64,000 nucleotides of DNA, taken from assembly GCF_013403975.1 (NCBI RefSeq), contig NZ_JABFDH010000004.1, positions 310,001 to 374,000 of the forward strand, read 5' to 3'. Position numbers and translations under genes: made by a program. Shown here in pieces: positions 36,789-45,388 of this stretch. Under the pieces are notes generated by a model. The model was not told the DNA's origin. It saw only the letters and a program-made list of their open reading frames with translations, and searched no databases. Positions within the stretch are counted from its first letter, which is position 1, and each line of letters begins with the position of its first letter. Origin of the DNA: Winogradskyella ursingii (GTDB lineage: Bacteria > Bacteroidota > Bacteroidia > Flavobacteriales > Flavobacteriaceae).

Positions 36789-38597
36789 TTACTCCTCCTT
36801 TCGCGTAGCGACAAAAGTACCATTAGGCTGAATAAACTTTACCTGGTCGATCGCGCCATCGTCGCTTTCAAGAAATTCTACCTTAAAACCCTCAAGGACT
36901 TTAAAATTAAATTTATGCTCAGCTGTTGGGACAAGTTCGTATTCTGGTTGACCAGGCACAAATACATAAAGCATATTTTCGTCTTTTATGTAGGCTTTAA
37001 TTTCCGTTCCTGCAAGATCGTATTTGCCAACATAGGATTGTAATGTTTCTGCATCCACATCAATTGAGTTTGGTGTACGTTTAAATTCAATCGCGTCTAG
37101 AGTAGGCTCTATGCTCATTTTTGCATAATCTATATCACCAGCCACATTAGTGGTGAATGAGATTTTTAAGGATTTACCAATACCTGTGGTATCTACCTTG
37201 CCTTCAACGACATCTAAAAATTCAAATGTATCGTAATGGAAATGGTTTAGAAATAGTTTTTCATCATTCAAAGTGGCATAGAGCGAATCGTTTTCTAGTA
37301 CTATATCAAATTTACCATACCCTTCGTTTTCAAACGTGCCTGTGTAATCTAGTTTTATATGAGATGGTTGTGTGTTTTTTACATTTGAGATTTCCGCATC
37401 CTCCTCAACTTCTGCTTGTGCTCGTAAAGCTTCCTCAATGTCTTCCTTATACTTTTTTGCCCATGCGGTTTTGTCAACCTTTAACATGTAATCGGCAACT
37501 GTATTTCTAACTAATCTTGGTACGGCAGAGCCGTTTTGGTTGGCCAATACCACAATGCCTAAACTGTCCGTGGGAAAAAATCCAACACTTGCCGAAAATC
37601 CATCTATATTTCCACCATGTTCCACCAGATAGTGTCCTTTATAAGAGTGCAAAAACCAACCATAACCGTAATTAGCAAAATGCACATTAGGCAATTCTTT
37701 ATTTGGTACACCTCCAGCAACCACCACTTGTGAGGTCATGGCTTCCTTTACATAATTTGCCGGAATGATTTGCTCGTCCTTATATTTTCCGTCGTTTATC
37801 CACATCATTAGCCATTTGCTCATATCATTTACACTACTATTAATGCTGCCTGCTGGAGACATACCTGCAATGTCGTAGTAGTCCATTTTTTTAATGTCTT
37901 TATTATCTTTAAGTTCATAGCCTACAGCAATATTGTTGCTTTCTTTCATGCCGTCAATTGTGGTTTTAGAACGATCCATGCCCAAAGGTTGAAAAAACTG
38001 TTCTTCTATATTTTCTTCCCATGATTTACCCGTAATTTTTTCGGTGATAACTCCTTGTGCCAAAAACCCGAAGTTGTTGTAAAACCACTGTTGACGAATG
38101 CCTGTAAACGGTTCCTGATGCTTCAGCCTCATAATTAGACTATCCTTATCATGACTCGGAAAAAAGTACCAAGCACCATCGTGTCTTGGCAGTCCTGTAC
38201 TGTGGCGCATTAAATCTTTAATTATGACGTTATTGTTAAGATCATTGTTGTAAAATTCGAGTTCTGGAATATGTTTCCGAGGATTGTCATCAAAAGAGAG
38301 TTGATCCTTTTCTCTTAAAATTCCCAATAAGGCTGAAGTAAATGCTTTGGTGGAAGACCCAATGGCAAAAAGGGTGTTGCCATCTACAGGAACTTTATTT
38401 TCGTAATCGCTATAACCAAATCCATTGGAATAAATGAGCTTGTCTCCTTCAACAATGGCAACGGCAAAACCTGGTGCTTTTGTGTTTTCTAGAATAGAAT
38501 TGAGTTCTTTTTCTATGCCTTTGAGGCGTTTATCACTTTGAGAGAATGATATGGTCGCAAGTAATAGGACAACGAGGGTAAGGATGCGGTTTTTCAT
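36789..38597 (-). CDS. Serine hydrolase, class C beta-lactamase family
   Basis: A 602-residue exported protein with signal peptide (ending ISFSQ). The beta-lactamase/D-peptidase domain (~25-375) has S81-x-x-K84 (FAIGSSTKAF), Y173-N-N175 (WFYNNFGF) and H327-G-G (LVEHGGN), so the active site is intact. Residues ~410-600 form two lipocalin-like/DUF3471 C-terminal regions (TGTFENEGYGKFDIVLENDS and SYVGKYDLAGTEIKAYI). Such proteins hydrolyse peptides or esters; substrate unknown, and resistance should not be assumed. Confidence 0.93.
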   Translation of the reverse strand: MKNRILTLVVLLLATISFSQSDKRLKGIEKELNSILENTKAPGFAVAIVEGDKLIYSNGFGYSDYENKVPVDGNTLFAIGSSTKAFTSALLGILREKDQLSFDDNPRKHIPELEFYNNDLNNNVIIKDLMRHSTGLPRHDGAWYFFPSHDKDSLIMRLKHQEPFTGIRQQWFYNNFGFLAQGVITEKITGKSWEENIEEQFFQPLGMDRSKTTIDGMKESNNIAVGYELKDNKDIKKMDYYDIAGMSPAGSINSSVNDMSKWLMMWINDGKYKDEQIIPANYVKEAMTSQVVVAGGVPNKELPNVHFANYGYGWFLHSYKGHYLVEHGGNIDGFSASVGFFPTDSLGIVVLANQNGSAVPRLVRNTVADYMLKVDKTAWAKKYKEDIEEALRAQAEVEEDAEISNVKNTQPSHIKLDYTGTFENEGYGKFDIVLENDSLYATLNDEKLFLNHFHYDTFEFLDVVEGKVDTTGIGKSLKISFTTNVAGDIDYAKMSIEPTLDAIEFKRTPNSIDVDAETLQSYVGKYDLAGTEIKAYIKDENMLYVFVPGQPEYELVPTAEHKFNFKVLEGFKVEFLESDDGAIDQVKFIQPNGTFVATRKEE

Positions 38598-38691
38598 AAG
38601 ATTAATTGGTTTGGTTAAAAAGCTAATTGCTCTATTGGTATGTAAAACAGACTAAAAGTTACGATTTTCTCTTCATTATTTTGAAAAAGTT

Positions 38692-38721
38692 ACAATTCGT
38701 CATAAGAATTTTACAGTTCGG
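38692..38721 (+). promoter_or_regulatory. Candidate LytTR-regulator binding site (two direct repeats)
   Basis: ACAATTCGT (38692-38700) and ACAGTTCGG (38713-38721) are 9-bp direct repeats with a 12-bp spacer. The second fits the published LytTR/AgrA-type consensus [TA][AC][CA]GTTN[AG][TG] at every position; the first differs by one base. The site is 64 bp upstream of a locus that encodes a LytTR regulator, which suggests autoregulation. Confidence 0.6.
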
Positions 38722-38784
38722 TAAGTACAATTTCGAGATAGTGAATTCTTAAGGGATATTTGTCTCAAACAAACACCAACAATC

Positions 38785-39417
38785 ATGAACACGTTAATTA
38801 GAATAATTGTAGCGCTGGTAATAACTACGATGAGTACCAATACTGAGGCACAAAACAATTTTGAAAAAGGAATGGCACAAGCTTTTGAACTTTGGCAATC
38901 GAATAAAACAGAGGAAGCTGAAAATCTATTTGAACGTATTGCCAATGCTGAACCCAATGAATGGTTGCCACATTATTATATAGCACAAATCAATAGCTTA
39001 AAAAGTTGGAATTTAAAGGATGAAGCCATTTTGAAAAGCCAGTTGGATAAAGCTCAAAAGCATTTGGATAAAGCAATGGCTATTAGTGAAAACAATTCAG
39101 AATTACTAGTAATGCAGGCACAGGTTTTAACCAATTGGGTAGTTTACGACGGCATGACCTATGGTATGAAATATGCTGCAAAAATCAGCGAGCTTTATGC
39201 AAAAGCTAAAGCTATAGATCCTGAGAATCCGCGAGCGGTTTTCGGAAGGGCAGATTGGGATATGGGAAGTGCTAAATATTTTGGAAAGGATACTGCGCCG
39301 TATTGTAAAGACATTGAGGCGTCAATAAAACTTTTTGATACCTTTAAGCCAAAGAGTGATTTTCATCCAAATTGGGGAAAAGAGAGAGCTATTCAGGTTT
39401 CAGACTCTTGCAAATAA
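38785..39417 (+). CDS. Exported TPR-type protein heading the LytS/LytTR locus
   Basis: A 210-residue protein with signal peptide (ending NTEAQ). The body is helical with TPR-like units (MAQAFELWQSNKTEEAENLF, WLPHYYIAQINSLKSW, NSELLVMQAQVLTNW and LYAKAKAIDPENPRAVFGRA). It starts 64 bp after the candidate LytTR site and ends 18 bp before the kinase gene. It may be a periplasmic partner of the kinase or simply the main regulated product; the sequence does not decide. Confidence 0.82.
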   Translation: MNTLIRIIVALVITTMSTNTEAQNNFEKGMAQAFELWQSNKTEEAENLFERIANAEPNEWLPHYYIAQINSLKSWNLKDEAILKSQLDKAQKHLDKAMAISENNSELLVMQAQVLTNWVVYDGMTYGMKYAAKISELYAKAKAIDPENPRAVFGRADWDMGSAKYFGKDTAPYCKDIEASIKLFDTFKPKSDFHPNWGKERAIQVSDSCK

Positions 39418-39435
39418 TTTTAGATTTAAGAAAAG

Positions 39436-40785
39436 ATGACAAAATCAATTAAATATATAATCGTCACATTCATTATTGGGTGTCTAGTTTTTGTAATTGG
39501 CAATCTATTGTCCAATGGATTTAATTATAAGAGCACAAACGATTTTTTAATCAATTTTTTCTTCTATCAGTTGTACACCTTTGTGTTAAGTTATACCAAT
39601 ACTCTGTTTTTTGAATACATGAAAAAACGCCAATTTCAGAATTATGAGATTGTTAAACGTATTGGTTATGGTATTTCTGGGGCTACGGTAATTTCAATTA
39701 TTTGTATTTTCTTTTTAAGGATTTTGATTGAAGTGCTCATTTATAAAATGCCTTTTAATGAATTTATTGAAAACGAATCTTGGAGCGGCTATTCATTTGG
39801 AATTTGGATTACACTTAGTATTATTTCTACATTTTATGTGGTCTATTTCTATAACCGTTACCAGAAAAATAAACTCAAAGAGCAAAAGGTCATTGCAGGT
39901 GCAGCAAGTGCCAAATTTGATGCTTTAAAAAATCAATTGGATCCTCATTTTTTATTTAACAGCTTAAATGTACTTACCAGTCTTATTGAAGAAAATCCAG
40001 ATAATGCACAAAAATTCACAACATCATTATCTAAAGTGTATCGTTATGTTTTGGAACAAAAAAGTAAGGAATTGGTGACTGTTGATGAAGAGTTAAATTT
40101 TGCAAGAACCTACATGTCTCTTTTAAAAACCAGATTCGAAGACAGTATTGTTTTTGAAATTCCGGATCAAGCTTCAAATCCTGAAAGTAAAGTAGTGCCT
40201 TTGTCATTGCAACTGTTATTAGAAAATGCGGTAAAACATAACATGGTTACATCCAGTAAACCATTGCATATTAAAATTTATGAAGATGGTAACCATCTAG
40301 TGGTACTCAATAATTTACAGCCCAAACAAATTGTAAAAAAGAGTAGTGGAGTTGGGTTGGAAAACATTAAACAACGCTATAAGCTGCTGTCAGAAAGAAA
40401 AGTCATCATCAATCAACGAGAAAAGGATTTTGCAGTAGCAATCCCTATGCTCACAAAACAGGTTACAGTAATGAGAAATACACGACAATCACGAGCTCAA
40501 ATGAGCGATCAATATGTAAAGGCACGTAAGCGTGTCGAAGAATTAAAAGGGTTTTATTATAGCCTAATATCTTATTGTTTCGTAATACCATTCTTAATAT
40601 TTATATGGTATCAATATTCAAGGTTTACGATACAATGGTTTTGGTTTCCCATAATTGGTTGGGGTTTAAGTTTAGTTTTTCAAGGCTATCGGGTTTTTGT
40701 AGACGATCGTGCTTTTGGAGCAAAATGGGAACAGCGTAAAATTGAAGAATACATGCGTAAGGAAGATGAAAGACGTTGGAATTAA
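39436..40785 (+). CDS. LytS-type histidine kinase with a C-terminal 2TM domain
   Basis: A 449-residue protein. Four N-terminal membrane helices (~6-26, ~40-60, ~78-100 and ~120-140) precede the His_kinase domain with phospho-acceptor H171 in LKNQLDPHFLFNSLNVL. The ATPase part has LLLENAVKHN and GVGLENIKQRY. After the catalytic core, residues ~360-449 form a 2TM domain (YVKARKRVEELKGFYYSL, two membrane helices, then WEQRKIEEYM). Kinases of this family usually end after the ATPase domain. The same 2TM unit follows as three separate genes. The cognate regulator is the LytTR gene at 41887. Confidence 0.92.
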   Translation: MTKSIKYIIVTFIIGCLVFVIGNLLSNGFNYKSTNDFLINFFFYQLYTFVLSYTNTLFFEYMKKRQFQNYEIVKRIGYGISGATVISIICIFFLRILIEVLIYKMPFNEFIENESWSGYSFGIWITLSIISTFYVVYFYNRYQKNKLKEQKVIAGAASAKFDALKNQLDPHFLFNSLNVLTSLIEENPDNAQKFTTSLSKVYRYVLEQKSKELVTVDEELNFARTYMSLLKTRFEDSIVFEIPDQASNPESKVVPLSLQLLLENAVKHNMVTSSKPLHIKIYEDGNHLVVLNNLQPKQIVKKSSGVGLENIKQRYKLLSERKVIINQREKDFAVAIPMLTKQVTVMRNTRQSRAQMSDQYVKARKRVEELKGFYYSLISYCFVIPFLIFIWYQYSRFTIQWFWFPIIGWGLSLVFQGYRVFVDDRAFGAKWEQRKIEEYMRKEDERRWN

Positions 40786-40796
40786 AACAAACAATC

Positions 40797-41126
40797 ATGG
40801 AAAAAAAAGACACACATTTAAAATACCAAAGGGCAAAAAACAAAGTAGAAAAACTAAAGCGTTTTTACTCACATCTAACGGTCTATTTGATAGCAAATAC
40901 GTTAGTATCAACCTTTAAAATTATTCGAAATATAAAAAATGGAGAAACTTTTAACGAAGCTTTTTTCGACTTCGGCACTTTCTTCGTTTGGACGGTTTGG
41001 GGACTGGCCATAGCTATACACGCTTTTTCTGTATTTATCATGCCACTTTTGGTTGGTGAAGATTGGGAAGAGCGAAAAATTGAAGAAATTATGAAAGAGG
41101 AAATGTCTAACAAATCAAAATATTAA
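40797..41126 (+). CDS. 2TM-domain protein, copy 1
   Basis: A 109-residue protein starting at the ATG at 40797; the frame is open further up only to a TTG inside the kinase end. It has the 2TM (PF13239-like) layout: a basic amphipathic helix (YQRAKNKVEKLKRFYSHLTV), two membrane helices with a short loop (FFDFGTFFVWTVWGLAIAIH), and the terminal GEDWEERKIEEIMKEE motif. It is homologous to the C-terminus of the preceding kinase. It ends 3 bp before copy 2. Confidence 0.9.
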   Translation: MEKKDTHLKYQRAKNKVEKLKRFYSHLTVYLIANTLVSTFKIIRNIKNGETFNEAFFDFGTFFVWTVWGLAIAIHAFSVFIMPLLVGEDWEERKIEEIMKEEMSNKSKY

Positions 41127-41129
41127 GTC

Positions 41130-41474
41130 ATGGAAAAGTATAGTTTAGAACCATATAAAGAAGAAAAGGAAACGCACGATTTTAGAAAAGAGGAAGCCTA
41201 CATCAGGGCAAAAAAACGAGTTGATAACATCATTGGTTTTTATTGGCATCTGGCAGTTTATGTGGTCGTGAATATCTTTTTGATTTTATTGATCGCTTTA
41301 AATTCTCAAAATGGATTTTTTAACTTCGGGACCTATGCGACCGCATTTTTTTGGGGCATTGGTTTAGCGTTTCATTTTTTAGGGGTTTTTGGACCAAATT
41401 TTTTCTTTGGTAAAAATTGGGAAAAGAAAAAGATCGAAGAGTATATGGAAAAAGAGCGCCAGAACTGGGAGTAG
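41130..41474 (+). CDS. 2TM-domain protein, copy 2
   Basis: A 114-residue protein with the same plan: AYIRAKKRVDNIIGFYWHLA, two membrane helices (VVVNIFLILLIAL and AFFWGIGLAFHFLGVF) and GKNWEKKKIEEYMEKERQ. The AKKRV..I.GFYWHL stretch is the closest of the three to the kinase-fused copy (ARKRVEELKGFYYSL). It has a short acidic N-terminal extension (SLEPYKEEKETHDF). Confidence 0.9.
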   Translation: MEKYSLEPYKEEKETHDFRKEEAYIRAKKRVDNIIGFYWHLAVYVVVNIFLILLIALNSQNGFFNFGTYATAFFWGIGLAFHFLGVFGPNFFFGKNWEKKKIEEYMEKERQNWE

Positions 41475-41524
41475 TTTTAAAGAAATAATCAAATGGCTCA
41501 TATAATTGATAATGGCTATAACTA

Positions 41525-41866
41525 ATGAATCAACAAACAATGGAAGAAAGGCTAAGTAAAAAGGAACACTATTTTAAGATACAAAAAAAGCTTCGCAGAA
41601 GACGTTGGTTTTTTATCCATCTTGCAGGATACATTGTTGTAATAGCATTGATTGGCCTAAATTTTTACGTATTGGAAGATGGGCCATATACCTATAGCAT
41701 CATAAGTTTAAATTTGAGTGTAGTTGTGGCTTGGACATGTGCTATTTTAATTCATGGTATAATCATTTTTAAGAGCGACAAAATATTCAAGAAAGATTGG
41801 GAAGAAAAGAAAATCAAAGAATATCTAAAAAGAGAAGAACAATCTCATACGAATCTTTGGAAATAG
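41525..41866 (+). CDS. 2TM-domain protein, copy 3
   Basis: A 113-residue protein. The ATG at 41525 is used here; a second in-frame ATG at 41540 (MEERLSKKEH) is as likely. It follows the same plan but is the most divergent copy: YFKIQKKLRRRRWFFIHLAG, two membrane helices, then KKDWEEKKIKEYLKREEQ. It lies 20 bp before the LytTR regulator gene. Confidence 0.88.
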   Translation: MNQQTMEERLSKKEHYFKIQKKLRRRRWFFIHLAGYIVVIALIGLNFYVLEDGPYTYSIISLNLSVVVAWTCAILIHGIIIFKSDKIFKKDWEEKKIKEYLKREEQSHTNLWK

Positions 41867-41886
41867 ATTTTTTAAAATAGAAAAGC

Positions 41887-42642
41887 ATGAATGTTATAAT
41901 TATAGAAGACGAGAAACCATCAGCAAGACGTTTACAGCGCATGCTAAATAAACTCGATATTGATGCTGAGACCATGTTGCATTCCGTGGAGGAATCAATA
42001 GAGTGGTTTCAAAACAATCCACATCCTGATTTGATATTTTTAGATATTCAGCTCAGTGATGGATTGTCATTTGAGATTTTTGAAGCTATCGATATAAGTT
42101 CGGCAGTAATTTTTACAACGGCTTATGACGAGTATGCACTTAAAGCTTTTAAGCTTAATAGTATCGACTATTTATTGAAACCTATTGATGAGGATGAGCT
42201 CGAAACGGCAGTGGTAAAATATAAAAATAGAACATCGCTAAATCAGTCGGTGACGTTAGACTTTAACGATATCAAAAAATTATTGGTTAATCCAATTGAG
42301 CGAGAGTACAAAAAAAGATTTTCGGTTAAGGTAGGTCAGCACCTCAAACTTATTAATATTGAGGATATAGAATGTATTTACAGCGAGAATAAAGGCACCT
42401 ATGTTTATACTGTGGAAAGAAGAAATTATTTGTTGGATATGACGTTGGACCAATTAGAAGACGAGCTTGAACCAGAAACCTTTTTCAGGATAAGCCGCAA
42501 ATTCTATGTCAATATAAATGCCATTAAAGATATGGTAAGTTATACCAATTCGCGCTTACAAATAAAATTGAATCATTATAAGGAACAGGACATTATCGTT
42601 GCTAGGGAGCGTGTAAAGGATTTCAAAAATTGGTTAGAGTAA
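41887..42642 (+). CDS. LytTR-family response regulator
   Basis: A 251-residue regulator. The receiver domain (1-~120) has E7/D8, phospho-acceptor D53 (DLIFLDIQLSDG) and K in DYLLKPI. The LytTR DNA-binding domain (~148-250) has RFSVKVGQHLKLINIEDIEC, TLDQLEDELEPETFFRISRK and YVNINAIKD. LytTR proteins bind paired direct repeats; such a pair is found upstream of 38785. It is the last gene of the kinase / 2TM locus. Confidence 0.96.
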   Translation: MNVIIIEDEKPSARRLQRMLNKLDIDAETMLHSVEESIEWFQNNPHPDLIFLDIQLSDGLSFEIFEAIDISSAVIFTTAYDEYALKAFKLNSIDYLLKPIDEDELETAVVKYKNRTSLNQSVTLDFNDIKKLLVNPIEREYKKRFSVKVGQHLKLINIEDIECIYSENKGTYVYTVERRNYLLDMTLDQLEDELEPETFFRISRKFYVNINAIKDMVSYTNSRLQIKLNHYKEQDIIVARERVKDFKNWLE

Positions 42643-42681
42643 ATTTTACTGATATAACTGGTTGTAGCAGCTCACCAACAT

Positions 42682-43857
42682 CTATTCATCTTTACCTATT
42701 CTATTTTCATCAAAAGCAGAAGGCAGCAACTTCGGTATAAATTTTACAAAGAGAGGCAATAGTATCATACCACCTGGCAATAAAAATATAGCCAAGCTTG
42801 GTATGGATTTAAAAATATCCAAAAGCTGATCCTGGACTTTTTTTTGTTCTTCAATTGTAAGATTACGCTGAGTGGACTTGGTTAATAGTAACATTGCTTC
42901 TTTGCTCTCTGATAGTTCTTTTATAAGACGCTTGCTGTTTCTTTTTATCAATTTAATTACCACCTTGCTGCTATTGTCATAAAAACTTTGTGCAAGGTTT
43001 TTGGATTTAAGAAAAGCAACCTTATTCTTATAATCATTATAAAATTGATTGATATCCTTAAGGGAAGTTGCTATTGCTTCATTATTTAAATCGAGATCTG
43101 TATTCAATTGATTTAAAAATTTGAGCTCTTCAGAATCGATTTTTTTGTCCGTCCAAGAAGCCATACAGACTAAATCTACGGCATACAATTTTTCTAAGGG
43201 CTCTACAAAAAAAGAAATGGCATCTGTATAAGTAGGTAGATTTAAGTTTTTGTGACGTATAGAGCTTTCAAAAAGTTTAATAAGGTTATAATCGTATTCT
43301 GTCTTATCTTTTTTAGAATCTATTACAGAAAAAACGATAGTTTCTAGGGCAGACTCTAAATTGTTAACATAAATCTTAGTGTCTTGTTTTGAACTTAGAA
43401 AGTGTTTGTATCCCAATACATCTACAAACAACAAAGCGTTAATTAAAAAATAATTGAAATTCTTTGAAAATAAATTATCGTCTATATGGATACGTTTATG
43501 TATCACCTTTTCCAAAATACTGTTTTGTGAGTTAGCACCAAACAAGCCGTCGAAAACCGAACGTTTTTGATTTCCTATAAGTTTATAATAGTTCACTAGA
43601 CTATTTATAAAATCATTATTAGGTTGTGAATGTTGATGTATAGAATAAAAGGATAAGAATAAATTAATTTTCGTTTTTTCTTCTTCAGTAAAATCAAAAG
43701 GCTTAACTAAATTTAAAATAACACTCACGTTGCTACCGTAGATAAAGCCTGTTTGCTTTAGACTTTTGTAAAAGCTGCTTTGGTCGGATTGACCATAGGC
43801 CATATCAGAAATGTCTTTGAGTAGTTTTTTTATCCAGCCGCTTGCTGATGGATTCAT
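42682..43857 (-). CDS. LETM1-like domain protein with TerB-like segment
   Basis: A 391-residue protein without signal peptide. A mainly helical body includes a TerB-like segment (CMASWTDKKIDSEELKFL, ~231-248). The C-terminal end (~330-385) contains QRNLTIEEQKKVQDQLLDIF followed by SIPSLAIFLLPGGMILLPLF and LLPSAF, which resembles the conserved LETM1 core of mitochondrial ion-exchange proteins. This gives one hydrophobic membrane segment at the C-terminal end. Transport activity is not implied. It converges with the LytTR gene. Confidence 0.82.
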   Translation of the reverse strand: MNPSASGWIKKLLKDISDMAYGQSDQSSFYKSLKQTGFIYGSNVSVILNLVKPFDFTEEEKTKINLFLSFYSIHQHSQPNNDFINSLVNYYKLIGNQKRSVFDGLFGANSQNSILEKVIHKRIHIDDNLFSKNFNYFLINALLFVDVLGYKHFLSSKQDTKIYVNNLESALETIVFSVIDSKKDKTEYDYNLIKLFESSIRHKNLNLPTYTDAISFFVEPLEKLYAVDLVCMASWTDKKIDSEELKFLNQLNTDLDLNNEAIATSLKDINQFYNDYKNKVAFLKSKNLAQSFYDNSSKVVIKLIKRNSKRLIKELSESKEAMLLLTKSTQRNLTIEEQKKVQDQLLDIFKSIPSLAIFLLPGGMILLPLFVKFIPKLLPSAFDENRIGKDE

Positions 43858-43874
43858 AGTTTCTTCTTAAGATT

Positions 43875-43882
43875 CAAAGGTA
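43875..43882 (-). promoter_or_regulatory. Bacteroidota -7 element (TACCTTTG) upstream of the LETM1-like gene
   Basis: Minus-strand TACCTTTG fits TAnnTTTG, 18 bp upstream of the ATG at 43857. Confidence 0.6.
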
Positions 43883-43999
43883 ATTTTTTTATCGATAAGA
43901 CGCATATATTTACGTTAACACAAGTTTAACAAAACCGCAAGTATGATTTTCCCGTATGTAATATAGAGACACAAACAAATTAACAAAATCTCAAAAATT

Positions 44000-44653
44000 A
44001 TGAAAAAAACAAAAATTTTAATCGCGAGTGCCATATTAGGTATTGCGACTTTCGTTGCAATTGCTGCGGATCACATTGATGCTCCTGCTGTAACTGGCAC
44101 CACTAGTGACATTACTGATTATTATGCCTTTAGAGGTGAAAATACCAATAACATTGCTTTTGTAGCAAATGTTCAAGGTCTTTTATCTCCAGGGGATACG
44201 GGTAGTGCTTCCTTTGATGAAAATGTTATGATAGAAATTAACATTAGTACAAATAACGATTTGCAAGAAGAATTAGTAATACAAGCCATACCAAGAGATG
44301 GAAAAATGTACTTTTTTGGACCGGTAGTGGCAACATCTACAGGCTTAAGTAGTACTATTACTTCTAATGCAATTACTCAAGGTTCCGTTGATATTACTCC
44401 TTATGGACAAAGTGCCATAATAGAAAATAATAATGGTATCCGAATGTTCGCAGGACCAAGAGATGATCCATTTTACTTTGACTTTACTCAATACAATGAA
44501 ATCATTGCTGGGAATGCAGGTAGTTTTAACGATCCAGGTAACGATACGTTTGCTGGAACAAATGTAATGTCTGTTGTAATTGAAGTACCAAAATCTTTAA
44601 TCGGTGGTTCAGGTTCAATAAACACTTGGGTAGAAACCAAAAGAAGACAATAA
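44000..44653 (+). CDS. DUF4331 protein, N-terminal half type
   Basis: A 217-residue exported protein with signal peptide (MKKTKILIASAILGIATFVA). It opens with the DUF4331 signature ADHIDAPAVTGTTSDITDYYAF and continues with VANVQGLLSPGD, IRMFAGPRDDPFYFDF and VIEVPKSLIGG, ending at NTWVETKRRQ. Complete DUF4331 proteins continue at this point into a DRMGRPAINT section, which here is a separate gene 32 bp downstream. No frameshift links the two, and the second has its own signal, so this seems a true gene split. Confidence 0.88.
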   Translation: MKKTKILIASAILGIATFVAIAADHIDAPAVTGTTSDITDYYAFRGENTNNIAFVANVQGLLSPGDTGSASFDENVMIEINISTNNDLQEELVIQAIPRDGKMYFFGPVVATSTGLSSTITSNAITQGSVDITPYGQSAIIENNNGIRMFAGPRDDPFYFDFTQYNEIIAGNAGSFNDPGNDTFAGTNVMSVVIEVPKSLIGGSGSINTWVETKRRQ

Positions 44654-44685
44654 TAAAAATCTCAAAAAATTTAAAATTTAAAATT

Positions 44686-45240
44686 ATGAAATTTAATAAT
44701 ATAAAATTATTTGCCATTGCAATATTAGCGTCAATGACAGCTTTTACTTGTAACAATGACGATGACAATAATGATGGCTTCGACGGTCCAGATTTTTCTG
44801 GAACGTATGTAACACAAGATCAAATGGCTAGGCCAGCTATAAATACAGTTTTTGTAAATGATGGAATGAAAGACCAGTTTAATACAACTGTTCCTGCTAA
44901 TCAAGGAGCAACTTTTCAGCCATTATTTGAAGACAAACTATTGGCTTTAAACCCTGGATATACTACTAATGCTTTAGGATTTGATGCAGCAACTTTTACT
45001 GGTGCATTAGCAACTGACGTATTAACAGTAAGTTTAGATGGGGAAACAACATTTGCAAATGCAGATTTGTCAACTGTTTTAACAGGAAGAACTTTAATGG
45101 ATGATGTTATTGATATCGAATTAACGTTGATCTTTGGTGGGCCAATGGGTACAGATAACCCAGGCTTAACAAGTGATGGTGTCGATTCAAATGACAAGGC
45201 ATTTTTATCATCATTTCCTTACTTAGCGTCTCCTTTCTAA
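44686..45240 (+). CDS. DUF4331 protein, C-terminal half type, lipoprotein
   Basis: A 184-residue protein starting at the ATG at 44686 (MKFNNIKLFAIAILASMTAF) with lipid Cys in FTCNNDDDNN. The mature part begins TYVTQDQMARPAINTVFVND and ends with ELTLIFGGPMGTDNPGLTSD and DKAFLSSFPYLASPF, which correspond to the C-terminal part of DUF4331 proteins. Together with the preceding protein it would rebuild one full-length domain, the two chains perhaps pairing in the periplasm with this half tethered to a membrane. A strong terminator follows. Confidence 0.88.
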   Translation: MKFNNIKLFAIAILASMTAFTCNNDDDNNDGFDGPDFSGTYVTQDQMARPAINTVFVNDGMKDQFNTTVPANQGATFQPLFEDKLLALNPGYTTNALGFDAATFTGALATDVLTVSLDGETTFANADLSTVLTGRTLMDDVIDIELTLIFGGPMGTDNPGLTSDGVDSNDKAFLSSFPYLASPF

Positions 45241-45256
45241 GGATTTGATTAAATAG

Positions 45257-45298
45257 TCTGAAATGAGGTGGTTTAAGACCTCATTTCAGATTTTTTTT
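45257..45298 (+). terminator. Strong terminator after the DUF4331 pair
   Basis: A perfect 13-bp stem (TCTGAAATGAGGT with its complement at 45278-45290), 8-nt loop and eight T. It separates the DUF4331 pair from the TPR/TonB genes, so these may be lowered or independently transcribed. Confidence 0.9.
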
Positions 45299-45388
45299 AA
45301 CTAAGACAAAAATTTTGCTCAATTCAATTGTGCAAAAACTATGCGTCAATCTCAGACGCTGTAAAAAAACTCACAAAACATTATAACC

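Noticed and set aside
36789..38597. Antibiotic resistance beta-lactamase
   Set aside because: The SxxK, YxN and HGG motifs are shared with peptidases and esterases, and the C-terminal DUF3471-like parts are not found in resistance enzymes.
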